Shown piece after piece: positions 46,588 through 62,335 of a DNA stretch of 64,000 nt. The position numbers were made by a program, and so were the translations under genes. The notes below the pieces were generated by a model. The model was not told the DNA's origin. It saw only the letters and a program-made list of their open reading frames with translations, and did not search any database. The stretch's first letter is position 1, and every line of letters begins with the position of its first letter. The DNA is from Xiphias gladius (lineage: Eukaryota > Chordata > Actinopteri > Istiophoriformes > Xiphiidae), in assembly GCF_016859285.1 (NCBI RefSeq), contig NC_053415.1, positions 8,147,501 through 8,211,500 on the forward strand. The letters are read 5' to 3'.

Positions 46588-49500
46588 TCACCTGGTAGAA
46601 ACAGGTGGCAAGATAACAGTGCGTGGGTGCGCTGTAAGGACAAGCTCTCCTCTGACAGCTTCCATCATCAGGTTCTGGAGGGTGTTCAGCAAAACAACTT
46701 CACTCATGTCAGCAGGCACACGTTCAGTGTGGAGAGTGTCCTGTGTTTGGGGTGTGTTTCCCAAACATCCTGCAGCCCCGTCCCTGTCCACTGTGTTTTG
46801 CTCTTCATTCAGTCCAGCCTCCGTCCCACTCAACAGAACTCGAGGTTGGGATTTACTTGGAGATGAAGATGTGGGACAGGTAGGGGGGCAGAGAGAGGGA
46901 CAAGATTCTGTTGGCTGGTAGGTGATGGGCTTGGAGGCCAAAGCAATCAGAGACTGGGCAAAGGCTGAATCATCAACTATGTTCCTGGAAAAGGAGAGGG
47001 AGGAAAATACATAAATGCACAGACATACATCATTTCTTGCTACAAAATCCAGTCATCATCTAGCTGATTCAAAAATCACATCTAATATCAAATGAGTAAG
47101 TTTAAGTGAATATGTCAGGGTGGATGTCTGCATGTAAGTCTTTACTGTATGTATCTGGGTGTCTGTAAGGATTACCTTAGCAGAGAGGTTAGTATGTGCA
47201 GGAGGATGTCTTTCTCAGGCCCATGTGTTGGTGGAGGCAGCCGAACAGAGAAGGGTGTGCTTGAAGAAGTGGTTTCAGGCTTCTGGGGCTTGACTGACTG
47301 GAGGCACCTGAGGAAAACAGAAGAGATGAAAACATGTTTGCCTCAGCGAACATGATGGTCAGGGTCTTTTGGAATGACTAATTCCCTAAACTTGAAATCT
47401 GAAAAGTTTTTTTTTTATGTGCGTTTGTGTATGTGTACACAAATTTATAAAGAAAATTCTTATGTATAAGTTATGAATATATATAGTCAGGAGATTATTC
47501 AGTGATGCTAAGTGTGTTCTATAAAAGACTTTACCTATGAAGCTTATTGAATTGGTCAGGAAAGTGTGTAAGGTACTCCAGAAGCCCGTGGGAGTGTGCT
47601 GTAACCTCCAGATGCAGCAGAGCAGGTTGGGGTGGTTCAGGCTGCCTCTGTGCCTTTGCTTTTTCATGCCCTGCCTGCCGATCAGCTCTTGTTAGCTTAG
47701 TGCGTTCAGTGCCCACTGTTTCACAGCTACTACTGACACAGATAGGAGGAAGAGTCTGAAAGAGAGAAAATGAGACAAAAAGGTGCAGTGAACATGAAGC
47801 TGAGCTTTATAAACTCTCAAAGGTTCATATTTCTTCTGCATGTCTGGAAATTTATCTGATTACTATAATATTAATACACAGGACAGGCCTTGTAATTACA
47901 GCAAATGTAGACCACCTTATATTTCCTGAGTGGTGGCCCTTTTCTTACTGGAGCTGCTGTTACAGATTCCTGTAACAAGAGAAAGGGTGAAAACGGTGAA
48001 GAAGACTGTTACATCATTTCAAAAATTTGACAATTCGAGGAAGGACCTTATCTATCAGATCTCCTTGGCTGTGGGAAAGGTTCTTATCAGTGATAGTGAA
48101 TTCCTCTTGCTGTCTCTCTCTCTCTTTCTCCCAGCGCTGCAAAGCTTCATGGTACCGAGTCAGTGCGGCTTGCTGAATAACCTGAAGAGGAGAAGAAAGG
48201 AAAGAGAAGGAGAAGGCAATGGTTATTATAGAGAACCTAATTATAAACCTGTTTGCCAAACAGGACTAAAATATCAGTGAAGACTGGACTTTAGTTCACC
48301 AGGCTAAAAAAAAAAACACTCATGCTGCTTGATGCAGCTTTAAATCTCCACTGGTACTACTGTGGTACCTGACAGATGAAATCTAGCCGATAAACGGTGG
48401 GGTAGTCAGTAGAAGTGAAGGTAAGGACACAAAGAGCACTCTCTCCTGGACACAGAATGCCTTGCTCTGGACTGATCTGCACCACCTGACACAACATACA
48501 AATTCAAACCTCATCAGCATGTTATGTTAAGCTTGTGTGGAATGTCACCTGGCACACAAATAACAGTTCATTTTTTATGTCTTTTCAAGCTAATCAAAGA
48601 AAAAAAAAAAGATGAAATCACTGATATACAGTATGATGAATGTCTGTGACTTTCAGATACAGCAACACAATGAGGGATAAACTGCTTGTTTCTTCTTCAA
48701 AGTGGTCTAACAATAACACAAATATATAAAAGATTATGCATAGGCTTAATGTACGCCTTCCTGCACCTGCTGGTTGCTCTGCTGGGGCAGGTCCCATGTG
48801 TATTGGACAGTGTCTGTGTGAGACACATTGGTGAGGAAGAGGATTCTTGAAGATGGTGAGCACACTGGTATGTCACCTAGAGAGACACTGTCCTCAGACA
48901 GAAGTACCACCTACAAGCAAACACACATACTGAGATGAATGCAAAGAGCCTCAAGTGATCACAGGTACAAGGGCAAAACGATTTAAAAGGACTTCAGATT
49001 TAAATTAAAACATGATTTGAGTGATGTTCAAATCATGAACATCAAATCATGAGCATCATTCAAATCTCCTCTGTCAGGAGAGTTGGTGTTGTTGTATTTA
49101 ACTCTGTTCATAGCTGCTCTCACCTGTCCTGGGAACGGCACCCTCTGGACACAGGCTACAGATGCCTTAGTATCACTGCAGTTAAATGGGTTTGAGGAGC
49201 CCAGTGTCGGAGTATCAAAGCCACATCCCTCAAACCTCACCAGTGTCGAATCCCCATCCTGGATGTGGATAGGAATATCCATCTAGTGATATACAAAATC
49301 AGCAACAATCAAAATCGCAAACAGAGACTGGACATTTAGGGAATGACTGGCAATACCACAGAAGAAAACACTTGGTGAAACATGGTGCCTACAGTAAAAG
49401 TGGGACAAACCAGTTGTACAGTATAAAGGATCTGAAGGGACAATGGGAAGAAGACAGTTGAAAGCAGGCAGTATGGCTCAATCCATACATGGTACATCTT

Positions 49501-52500
49501 AGCCTCCAGTGGAGAAAAGATCCATTCGAGCATGGCCGTCTTCCCGGGGAGGACTTCTCCCTCTGGACTGAGGCAGCACAGCACTGGATGGTTAAAGTTG
49601 TCCATCTGAAGCTGTGACAACACAGCTGTGTCCACTTCATAATGGACTGGCACTGCACCAGCATTGTGTAATTCACATACCTGCAGGACAAACAAAGATA
49701 TACAAATAAAGAGTTACCATGGTTTTCTCTAGACTTTTACAGAAGCTTAGGTCGTAGTGTTAACAGTTCGAAGTATTTTTAATATAGAGGAACACGCTCC
49801 AGTCTAACATGCCTTAGACTACCAATACAACTGTATTTAAGTTGCAAGTTTAGTAGGTGGAGAGACCTGTGGAAGCTGTTCAACAATTAACTGGAATGCA
49901 ATACATACTTCAGCTCACAGTAAACAGGCTCCTCATATTGACTTAATGTCAGAGAAATTGAACACCCACCTGCCTCGGAGGACTGCAGTCCCCTATAGTT
50001 ACAGGGGTGAAGACATGTCGACTTGAGACAAAGTGGAGGTATGGTCTGTCTCTCTCCACTGTCACCCCCTTGAAGTTAAGCTGTGCACAGAAACACATCA
50101 CAAGTACATGAAGTTAAGGGAAAATCTAACAACTATGAAGAGTTCGCCATTCTTAGTGATTGATTAAGTTACTGCTCTCCATCAGCTCTACAGCAGTAGA
50201 GAGACAATACTGGAATAGCACTACTAATTGTGCAATAGAAGTGAAATAAGTGTTAATTATAGCAATAAATTAATTATTAAATAATTTTGACTATATCATT
50301 ACTGTCTAACATTTTTTATCAGTGTGTTGTTAGAGCTAAAAAATATATAAGCCTTATGTACATTTATCTGGAGTTGCACCTCACCAAGATCTCTCTGCCG
50401 TAAGAGAGTTTGAACACAACAGGAAACCGATCTGTCCCAGCAAAGTCATGGCTGTGAATTAAGAAGTTTAGATTATTTTGGGATCGCATAATTAGTGTGA
50501 TCTGATGTCTAGAAGAACTGCATTCTGCTAAAAGAAAGACATATTTTGATCGTTGTCAGAGCCATAATAATTCAACAAAGGCAGTAAAGCTTAATTGCTG
50601 TTGCCAATAGTACCAAATTCTCTGACTTGGAAACCAGTCTGAGCTGTATCCCATGCATTAATATCAGACCTGTAGCTGAATTGTACTGCCCTCTGCTGGC
50701 CTGGGTGCAAAATTCCAGAACGAGGAGAAATGCTGAACAGACGGTTGTCTTGAACCTGTCAGGGAGATGAAGATATTTGTGCTTTATGACTGTATCTTTT
50801 TTTAGAGTCAAAATGTCTTATTTGAAATCTGAATCTCAATGGATAAGACATGCCTGACCTTCATCTGGTGCAGCTCAGTGTGGCTGAACTCTCCTGTCTC
50901 TGCCCAGTACTCCAACTCTATCTGTTGGTCCTCTGGAAACAAGAATGCCCTAATATTGAAGAGTTAGCAAAAAATTAGTATATCAGCAGTCAATGGACCA
51001 AAGATTACTAGAAAGTCTATTAAAATTGTCTCCAGCAAACTCTACTTTACAGTCCACAGGAGTGTAACCACTATTTTTATCAGAGCAAAATTGTAAAATG
51101 TTAAAATGATGTACTGTATATGACAGTCTGGTCTGTTATACTTCACTGTATACATAAATAAGCAAATTGTGACAATATAAAAAGAATGTTAAATGCAGTT
51201 ATCTCTCATTTTGGATGACTGTTTTCTCTATAGTCTGGTGTTTGCTCACCAATCAACAGGTATGGAACCAGGGTTGTGAAACATCAGCACAAATGTTGAG
51301 GGGTCTGAGTTCATGGGAGCAGCACTAAAGTTGAAATCCAACATGACTTTGGTGAAGATAGAAGGACAACTGCGCACACTAAGGTTAGAAGAGAAGACAA
51401 TGTCATGTATACATCATGGCCTGACAATGTACTGTAAATACAAGTACATTGTATTTACAGTACATGTAAATAGAACAGACAAGATATCTATTGTTCAGTT
51501 GTAATTTTGATCATAAAAATGTAATCAAACAAAAAATTCAAGACCTTTACAACAAAATAAACAATCAGTACAATGTTTAATTGTTTCTATATGCTGCTCA
51601 TTACCTGTGCCTGGTGGGGGTTCCATAAGTGAGTTCTACAGAGGAGGGGTCGGACAGCAGGTGCTTGTTGAGGCTGTCTAATGAGAAGAGTTTCCATAGA
51701 TGCACCTTGCTGAGTCTGCTAACACTGCCACCACTGCACACATCAGCCACCTGTAGGGTGGGGAACACACCCTTAGTTCGCACTTCACACACTGCCTGAG
51801 GAAAGGATGACGCAAACCCTGGGAAGAGAAACGGACACAGAAAGGGAGAGAAATTATAAGAGAACAAATTCAGAATATATTCAGGTTTGTCAAGTTTGTG
51901 TGTTTGTTTTCTATTTACCACCGGCATTCAATGTCTGGTAGCTGATTTTCCACAAGTACTGGCCTCGTCTGTATGGTCTGATAGTAGATCGGAGCAGCAT
52001 TTTGGAGTGTGAAGTGATGGTTCCCCTCTCACAGTCCAGCTGTAGAGCTAAAAGGAACAAACAGGACATACTGTATGTAGTGTACAACACTCCTTCAACT
52101 AAATCTGTCTTTGTAGTTGTCAGCAGTCTTTTTGGTACAGGCTGGACAGGCTCTACAATGAGGACTTTTTTTTACCTTGCTAACAGATGCACATGGTAAC
52201 ATCAAATACTTTGTCAAAGAGAACTGATGAATATCATGCACATATATACATAAAACAACCTCAAAGAATACCACAAAAGAGAATACCACTTGGCTCAGTC
52301 TCAGGGTCATAAATAAGTTCCTCATCCAGAAGTATCTGCTGTACTGAGAGACAAAAGGACACTGAACAGGGGCTGTTGTTCACCAGAGGAACTTCAATTG
52401 ACCTGTAACTTCCAACTAGAGTGTCATCTACATCCAGGACTGTTTTTTCTGCCTGGGGAGGAAATAAAACATGAACACACTGCTTGGTTAATTTCACTTC

Positions 52501-55500
52501 AAGATCAATTCATGTTTGAATTTTCTAGAACATTTAAATGCAATCACAGTACATGCACACACATAAAATACACAATGGCAGTCCTACCTCTATGAAGCCT
52601 TTGGAGCCCATTCCCACCACTTTGAGGGTGAGGTGTGACTTGTTACGTTCATCAGTCTGGATTGGCCAGAAGGTGAGAGTAGGTTTGAGTGAGTACGTTT
52701 TCTCTGTCAGCGGACTGAAGGACCATGTCTGGACCTTTAGTAAAAATGAATGAAGTCAACTACTCAGACACTTGTTTTAATAAATTGCAAAATACTGTTT
52801 CCATAAATGTACTGTATGTGTGATTCTCTCAATCTCTCACTGAGCTCTCATTGGGATGCAGTTCACCAGCATCTGGTTCAACAAAGATAAGATCCTGGTC
52901 TGGCTCTGGAATGATCCATTGGAACCTATCATAAAGGACAATCACAGAGATCCAGCTGTAGACAAGATTAATGATGCTGGGATAAATCCAGACTACGAAC
53001 AATACACAGAAAAATGTCTGAAATACAGGACTAGAATAACAACACTGGGATGACAACTCAGCCAACCAACCGCAGAGGTAGACGGCTGAGATTCCTGATG
53101 TGGTGGGATCGTCGCGTCCGTGATCCCAAAGCTGTTGGCTGGAAATATAAACTGCCGTCTCCTTCCAGAGACACACGCAGCTTTTCAACCACACTCACAA
53201 CTGTCAGTTCCTAAAGGGAAAAGAGAGAGATGCAGAGATAGACCTGAAGGAACAATTTGACTCTCAGCGGCACCCTCTGTGTCCCTGTGTAGTGTATGTA
53301 GTACCTTTGTGTGTTTATCTGCATTGAGCTGCAGCTGTAAACTGAACCCCTGTCTGGGACTGTCTTCTGTGGGAGTTGTTCTGACGGTGAGGATTTGGTG
53401 ATGCCCAGGCTGGATCAGACCACAATTCGGAATTACAGACACTGACTCTGACAGGGCAGGGTTTGAGCTGTGGTCCAGACGGAAAGTAAGGGGCAGTACT
53501 CCACCATTCTGGAGGAGCACTGTCTGATAAGAAAGAGCACTCAGGGCCGGAAACACCTATGATGAAAAATATGTTATAGTTACAAGACTATCTTGCTCTC
53601 AGTCTATAGCAGTGTTTCAATGTCCTTTATAGTGATTTCACTGGAAAGTTTTACTTAGAATAGGCCAACAGTTTTTGTTTCCGACTGAAAAGATACATCA
53701 CCTCTAATACCATCTTAATTTTTTGCTGTTTTTTGAGCAAATGGCAAAACTAGAGATAAAAGATAGACCAAATGAGACAATTACACAGAAAGAAAGAGAG
53801 AAACATACTGTAAGATTTCTGTTTTTTCTCATGTGTCTCACCACTTGATGGGGCTTCAGAGAGCAGCATGGGATGAAGTGCTCTTTGCCAGGCTGAAAGG
53901 AGTGGCCGATGACTCTGACAGTCGCACACCAAGGCGGACAAAGCAGTCTCTCACCAATATGATGATCATCCTGCAGAATCAAGAGAGGAGGGCAAGGGGG
54001 GTAGGGCATGAAAAAAAATTGTCGTATAAAACTGTTGGGTTTTTAGAGTTGTACTCACAGCAAAGGGAAATGAGAACACACTTTTTGACATATTAACTCA
54101 AAAAAGAAAAGTACGATTGCTTGTTGTAATGGACTTTTTACAGTAGTACAGAATATCCTTCAATACCATTTTATAGTATGCAAAGCACTCGAGCTGCGCT
54201 CCGTGCAAAGTGTTGAGCTGCTTGGGGTTATAGGTCACTCTGAATGAGGTGGACTTCAGTGGAGCCAGGTCACGTGATGAGGGACAGACAGTAAACGGAG
54301 AGTCTTGGGCAACAGTCCACACCAGGCTAGAAGACAATCGCATGCAACAGTAACCAGACCAAGCAAGAGAAACAATAAAACTGATATTCCAGTCAAATTT
54401 TATACAGAAAATAAATGTATGTTGGTAGTGCCATAGTGAGAAGCCACAGTCCAAGGCAGGCAGTGGTACCTGAGTTTCCCTCTGGTATGGTTGGTGATGG
54501 ACACAGACTGCGAGGAAGTGGAGGAAGTAGACAAGGAGGACGACATTCTGTGATTAAACAGCAGCTCACTTGGCACCACGGATACATGTGGAGACGATGA
54601 AGAACTGGAAGAGAGAGGATTCATGCACCCCAAGCAAGACTGGTAGTATTCCTCCATGGGAGTTCTCGGCACAACATGAGCACTGTGCAGTCTTTGATTT
54701 GACTGCTAGAAAATGACACAGAGAAAGACTCAGAGACACTGTGCCCTCTACAAGAGACATCTGTTCCTTCAAGATATTTAAAAAGACAAATTTAAATACA
54801 GCATATATCTGTGGCACTTTACCTCCTCCAGGGCGGAGTGCACCCCCCGCTGATCCAAGTGTACAGTATGATCTTGCTGCACGGCACTGAGAGTTTCTGG
54901 TGGGTCTTGTCTGCGATACCAATGAAACTTGTACAAAACCAAGTGTTCAGGTTTCATAATGGCTGGTTGCTGGAGCTCTGAGTGACAGGTACCAATCAGG
55001 TCAAGGAACAGAGGGTCCTAAAAGGAAGATTAGGTAGATGGTAGTTAGTCCTAATTAGTTTTGTGTCTGTGTTGTGAATGTGTATACATCTGCATGTTGG
55101 CTCCTACCCGGTGCAGTATGAGACACGCCACTCTCCTGTGGTGTGCAATGGGCTGCGTGGGCCTATAGACAGCCCTCAGCGTGGTATGGCTATGTGGGCG
55201 TACAGTGCCACTTGCTGGCTGGATACTAAACACACTGTGCCCATTACAGTCAAGGTCCCATTGGTAGATGGTTTCAACAGGAGAAGAATTAACCAGCTCT
55301 ACTGTCTGTATAACTGCTCCTCCTTCCTCAACACATCCAAAGTCCACCACAGAGGAGGACAAGGAAACTTTGGTACCTAGTTAAAAAAATAATCTTTTTT
55401 ATATATATGTATCTAAATCTAGATTGTGAGTTAAAGCTTACTTCCCTGTTTCATTTCAACAAAAGCTGAAGAATATGCTTGTGGGGTACACATTTATCCA

Positions 55501-58500
55501 TCTTTCAGATAATGCAAAAAAAATGTATTTTTCAGTTGTGTATGTGTGTGCTTTTCTGTGGTTCCTTACCAATACAGCTTCCAGTGAGTTTAAGCTGGGT
55601 TTCGTTAAGTGCCCCTCTGCATTTTAGAGATAAGTACTCCACAGAAACAGTATCCACCACAGCAGGAGAATAGGTGACTGTAGCTCGTAGTGATTCACCA
55701 GGCGCCACCTTACCCCTGCTGACGTCACAGCTGAACTCTGACCCAAAAAAGGGCACCCCGCCGGACAGTCGTGACAAAAAGAAAGATGCAGTTACCTGGA
55801 GGAGTGAGTAAAAGAAAAATGAGAGGGAAGGTCATTAAGAGTGTACACATGAATTTGTACATCTTTTTGTACTACTCACAGGAGAAGGGTTGAAAATATC
55901 AAAGTGTTTCTGCAAACTTTGGCCAACTGCCACAGAACCAAAGTGCAGCTCTGGACCCCCCTGTTCTTTTTCCTCCTTGGTAGCTGGATTTCTAAGCTGA
56001 AGACATGGGTATTTGGCTAAAAGAAGAGGCAAGAAAAGAGGCAAGTGAGCGAGTATTGGTTCCTACTTCTCATATGGTTCAATCCATAATACAAAGCAAT
56101 ATTTTCAACATGTAAAAAATAAAGCTGCAATTAAAACAAATATGGAACATCTATGCTTCTTTGCTCAAATTTGCATAGTTATACACACTCAGATTGGGGA
56201 ACAGTTGGGTAAAATCAGGGGCTTAAATGATATGCTTGAAGGTCTTATCAGTCGTTTTGAACATATAGATTTAAGGCATGTTCACATGTTCAACATACAG
56301 GTCGTTTGTTTTTTCAGTTTTAGTAACATTACTGATGCAACCAAACTAGCCATCAAGTTGAGAGCAACCTGGAGTCTTATTAATAGATTTTGGTAGTGGA
56401 CAAAACCCATCTACTTACATTTGCGTCACAAATTGCGCTCCCAGCAGTAATTGTTTAGGTAGTGATCATAAAATCTGTGTTAAGTAATACATGTCTGCCT
56501 CTGTTGCCAAAGCTGGTAAGTTTAAATGGTAACCTTTTAAATCCATATAGCCACATACCCTTTAGCCAAAATCTTTGGATCTATTAAAACCATCTTATCC
56601 TGTCTCAGCTGCTGGTTATAGTACCTAGTGCCTGCAGCAGCACAGTGCAGCAGCTCTCTGCCTTGTCCCCTCCAAACCTGCAGTAGGCCTGTTGCTGGTA
56701 CACCAGCGCCTCTTGTGGCCAGAAGACCACAGTGATGTGACACTCCTGGCTGGGCTTCAACAGGCCTTTCGCAGGGCTCAGCTGGAACGGCGCAGCACAT
56801 ACCCACTTGAAGCATGTCTGGAGTTTACTGTGGGAAGAAGAGTATGCGGAAAGTGGGTAAGACACAGAAAAAAAGGGGCAGGAGAGAGGGATTAAGGAAC
56901 AAGAGTGATGTAAAGTGAAAGAAAAAGAGCAAAGATTTTGACAAAATGTTCTCATTTTTTTGTCCACACTCATATGTACCTTGCATTTTTGAGCCGGAAA
57001 GTGGTGCGTGAAGAGTGTTGAACAGCACAGAGTGGAAGCAGCACAGAGTCAGGAACCTCCAAGGCATGACAGGGAATGGTGGCACGGAGGCATACTTTGA
57101 AGCTGCCATCTTTACTTTGAAACTCAATGCCGTCCTCATACTCACACTGTCCCAAGCAGTCAGACAGACACACAAACCGATACACAGACAGAAGACATGA
57201 AACAATCAAGGTGGAGCATATAACATCCCTGATGGTGAGACTATAAACTTTTTTGTCTGCAATAATTAAAATCAGTCCTTTTTATGTGGTCCGTTTAAGA
57301 ATACAAAATATACGTGTCCTGACATTTAAAAGCCCTGCAGCACATCTATTTCAGAATATATTTTAAGATGAAGTGCTGTTAAGTTTGGCATGTGTTACCC
57401 TCTGTAGCGGTCTAAAGGTGACTGGGAAGGAGAAAGAAGTCCCTGGGCTGACAACAATTATCGGGGGAATTAAGATGGTGAAAAACTTGGACACTGGAGG
57501 CCTGTGAGGGGACAAAGGGGGGATAAGTTAGCCTGTGGATTCCCATCAAATTTTTTGTGTATACTGTAGTTTGGCAGTAAATAAAAACATCAAAAACTTA
57601 AATGTGTACGCATAAGTGTGTCTGTAAGAGTGTGTAAGACCTCAAATGTAGCTTCTGCAGCTTGTTGTGAATGTTCTTTAACACTAATGTTTTGGTAAAC
57701 TCTTTTCCCAGGTCCCAGTCCTCCCAGACCAGCTCTGGCCTCGTTTCCAAGCCTAAGAAGCAGCTTCTTTTGCTGGACACATGTCGCTGGTGATCCCCTT
57801 CCTGTTGCCTGTTGTGATTCCCTAGATCCTGCCAGGTGGGGCGTTGCAGAAGATGTGAATTTTGGAAAAAGACAGATAAATGACTTTAAGACTCATTAAT
57901 TGAACCTTTAGTATTTAATACTCTTTGTAGACCTGAAACTGCCATATTCCTATAGTTATTTCAAAAAAGACCACCTTCTTTACAAGCAGTGAGCTGTGTT
58001 ATTCTGCCCTGAAAGTTTTGTGCTGACATTATTTGTGGGACTGACCAGTAGAAATGGATGAGGTCACTCATAAATCAACATGTTTTGTGCACATGTGCCA
58101 TTATGTCAGAACAACTGAGGACTAATGCACAAATGGACAGATATGGTCAATGTTATCACAATGCAGTCTAGTAAAAACTAGCTCATGAGCAACACTGTAA
58201 CTGTTTAATGGCATGCAAAACAGACTAATATTAACTGTGATCAGTTTGATTAAGAACGTTTATGGTCCATTCCCTTTAAAATTGTCCCTGTAGTAGCAGC
58301 CCACCTATTTATTTTTCTCATAGGAAAACATAAATAGGCAGAGAGAAAAGACCAGGACAGCTTTATGATAAATAATAGACTGCTGGGGCTCATAAACCAT
58401 TGCTCATCCAGGGAGGTATATAAACTGATCAAATTTCAGTGAAACTTCAAAGATCTGTTCCAAAGCGGGCCGTAAGTTATAAATGATGCCAAGCTGTTTC

Positions 58501-58599
58501 CATTCAATCTTTAGTTACTTTAGGATCCTCTCCAGCGCTGGGGGGCTGCCATGGTGCTTCTGAAGCCAGCGGGTCTGGACCTCGAGCCTCAGCTAACAT
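46588..58599 (-). CDS. cfap65: Cilia- and flagella-associated protein 65 (formerly CCDC108)
   Basis: Structural protein of motile cilia and the sperm flagellum, built of repeated MSP/ASH-type immunoglobulin-like domains. Loss of the human gene causes flagellar defects and male infertility. I assembled 33 coding exons whose phases all match, giving 1753 aa. Human is about 1925 from memory, mainly because of a long Glu-rich insert that is absent here. The N-terminal part carries LVWEDWDLGKEFTKTLVLKN and LRATIPCH. The middle has repeated beta-domain signatures such as LHFGSVAVGQ, WSFSPL and EWIFSPLEAK. A probable coiled coil (RYHEALQRWEKERERQQEEF) lies near 1450-1470. The C-terminus carries the conserved EAVRGELVLTAHPRTV. 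The start ATG at 58599 opens a 27-codon first exon whose donor fits the next acceptor in phase. An X-box lies 391 bp upstream of the ATG. Confidence 0.95.
46588..58599 (-). other. cfap65: cfap65 coding exon table
   Basis: Exons in transcript order (high to low coordinate): 58599-58519, 57828-57641, 57501-57399, 57146-56980, 56827-56625, 56016-55880, 55795-55570, 55376-55108, 55017-54823, 54705-54470, 54326-54167, 53970-53842, 53556-53305, 53210-53071, 52925-52841, 52734-52588, 52452-52287, 52047-51919, 51818-51605, 51378-51250, 50949-50859, 50755-50670, 50451-50385, 50080-49970, 49680-49489, 49282-49124, 48910-48767, 48485-48369, 48181-48047, 47969-47916, 47755-47535, 47307-47176, 46984-46588. 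Total 5262 nt including the stop. Exon 18 could instead end six or so bases later or earlier, because two GT donors near 51919 give the same phase. Confidence 0.9.
51427..51465. repeat. long inverted repeat (17-bp arms, 5-nt loop) in cfap65 intron
   Basis: The left arm ATGTACTGTAAATACAA is followed by GTACA and then the exact reverse complement of the arm. It sits in the intron between coding exons 19 and 20. Confidence 0.9.
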
Positions 58600-58989
58600 G
58601 ACTGGGAAAAGAGAGAAGGCGTTTACACATCCACAAATCATAAAGTATGGCGCAAAGCTGCCGCCCTGGCGTCCCCCATGGTTCTGTCGAGGACTTGCAA
58701 TTTTTCACAGTTTACGCAACCATTACTCTCACTCAAAACGGACGGCGTTGGTGGTAGCAGCATGTGACGCCAAGCCGTATACTGGGACCACCGCGACACT
58801 GGCTAACACAGGGCGCAGGAAGCTGGCAGCCAAACGGACTGGTCTGACACACGGACGCACATCCTTACCTGCTTTCAGACGTCGTACAACAAAGCTTGCC
58901 AGCGAGGTTCCTGCAATTCACTCCATGTGACTTCTGAAAACACCGCGAACAGCAGCCGAGGGGAAAGAGGTAAGGATGTTTGTGAAGGC

Positions 58990-59003
58990 GTTTCCGTGGC
59001 AAC
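58990..59003. promoter_or_regulatory. RFX-type X-box upstream of cfap65
   Basis: GTTTCCGTGGCAAC fits the imperfect-palindrome X-box consensus GTHNYY-AT-RRNAAC at 13 of 14 positions; only the first spacer base differs. It lies 391 bp upstream of the cfap65 ATG. RFX factors drive motile-cilia genes, so the site fits the function of its neighbour. Confidence 0.65.
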
Positions 59004-59905
59004 GAGCAATTGTTTGGCTCGCGCTAGTAATTGCTGTAGCCGAGGAGGGACATTTGTGTTGCGTGAACTGGTGGCATATATTTAAAAACTAGAGAGTTCG
59101 CATGTATCACCTATGATGATGTGTGTTATTAGAAACTTGTAATGGGATTTCTCCACACAACCAGTCTCCCGACAAGGAGAGAGTTGGCTAACGCATGCCA
59201 CGTCATTAAAATAAAAAAATAAATAAACTGAACTATCCCTTTAATTGTGAAGCGCGCGCATTGTCATTCACTTTCACAGTCTGATCTTTTTGGACTCAAA
59301 ACACACTCATGAATTCAATTTTATTTTTCAAACAATCCCTTCTACAAAACCACTAGTGTTGCACTCACTGTGAAATATATTAAATTTCTGTATTTTTAAA
59401 TTATATTGACAACACCACGCGTGAAATGAGAACAGTTTACAAAATACAGGGAAATTGCCATATCAACAGTAAACGTCAAATACCATCAATTACATGCAGC
59501 CATTTCTTTGTGTGTGTGGCTTTAACTAAATATAACATGCCATTTCACAAAGATAATACAAAACCAAGCGTTGAATATTATAAAACAAAAATTCATGACC
59601 AAATACTCCAAAAAGTAGCCTACTGCAATATCCTGAGTAGCATTTTTCGCATCACACCATTATAATGCCCTAAAACTTCAACTGGACGCATGTGAATCCA
59701 AGTCTTCTTCAAAATAGGAAAACTTTCCAATATTAGTCAAATGTTTGTCCAATATTTGTAACAGACCAGGAAGCACTGATAACAATGTAACACTGACACT
59801 CCCTACAACATCTCAGAGTACAACTTTCTCTGTCTTCACCCACGAACGTCCATGAAAGTGCTATAACCCCTCCCTCCATTCGTACAGTTTCTGTATTCAT
59901 GTTAG

Positions 59906-59911
59906 TTTATT
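59906..59911 (-). terminator. candidate mnx2 polyadenylation signal
   Basis: AATAAA on the minus strand, about 350 nt past the mnx2 stop. Confidence 0.4.
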
Positions 59912-60260
59912 GCAGATTACAGTTTTAATTTGTCTGTACTGTTTAAAAACACAAGTAAATCATGCACAAAAAGGCCCATTATAAACACAATTATTCGTTG
60001 ATTCTGAAGTCATAACTCAGATAGATTACTGGCCATTAAACCATTAAATGTGCAGGTACACAAAGGTGGCATGTAAACATCTGCACATTTTTGCTATTTT
60101 GGGAGCTGCGCATACAGATATGGCACTATGGGTTGGGCTGTGAAAAGTGAATGATCCTTTACATGCCACCATGTTTGTTCTCCTGATTGCATTGTGTATT
60201 GCCTTCTCAAGAGTAATAAACATAAAAAGACATACAATAAAAGCATGCATAGTTTTATAA

Positions 60261-62335
<2,075 letters not shown>

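Larger units (their letters stand above)
58600..60260. other. intergenic region between mnx2 3' end and cfap65 5' end
   Basis: The first 450 bp next to cfap65 are moderately GC-rich and should contain its 5' UTR and promoter. The rest is AT-rich and holds the mnx2 3' UTR. An open frame of 110 codons at 58598-58930 on the plus strand resembles nothing I know. Confidence 0.6.

Noticed and set aside
58598..58930. Plus-strand open frame of 110 codons divergent from cfap65
   Set aside because: Its ATG overlaps the cfap65 start on the other strand. No recognisable similarity; probably incidental within the cfap65 5' region.
46588..60260. mir-375, which neighbours CFAP65 in human
   Set aside because: I looked for its mature sequence around cfap65 and between cfap65 and mnx2 on both strands and did not see it.
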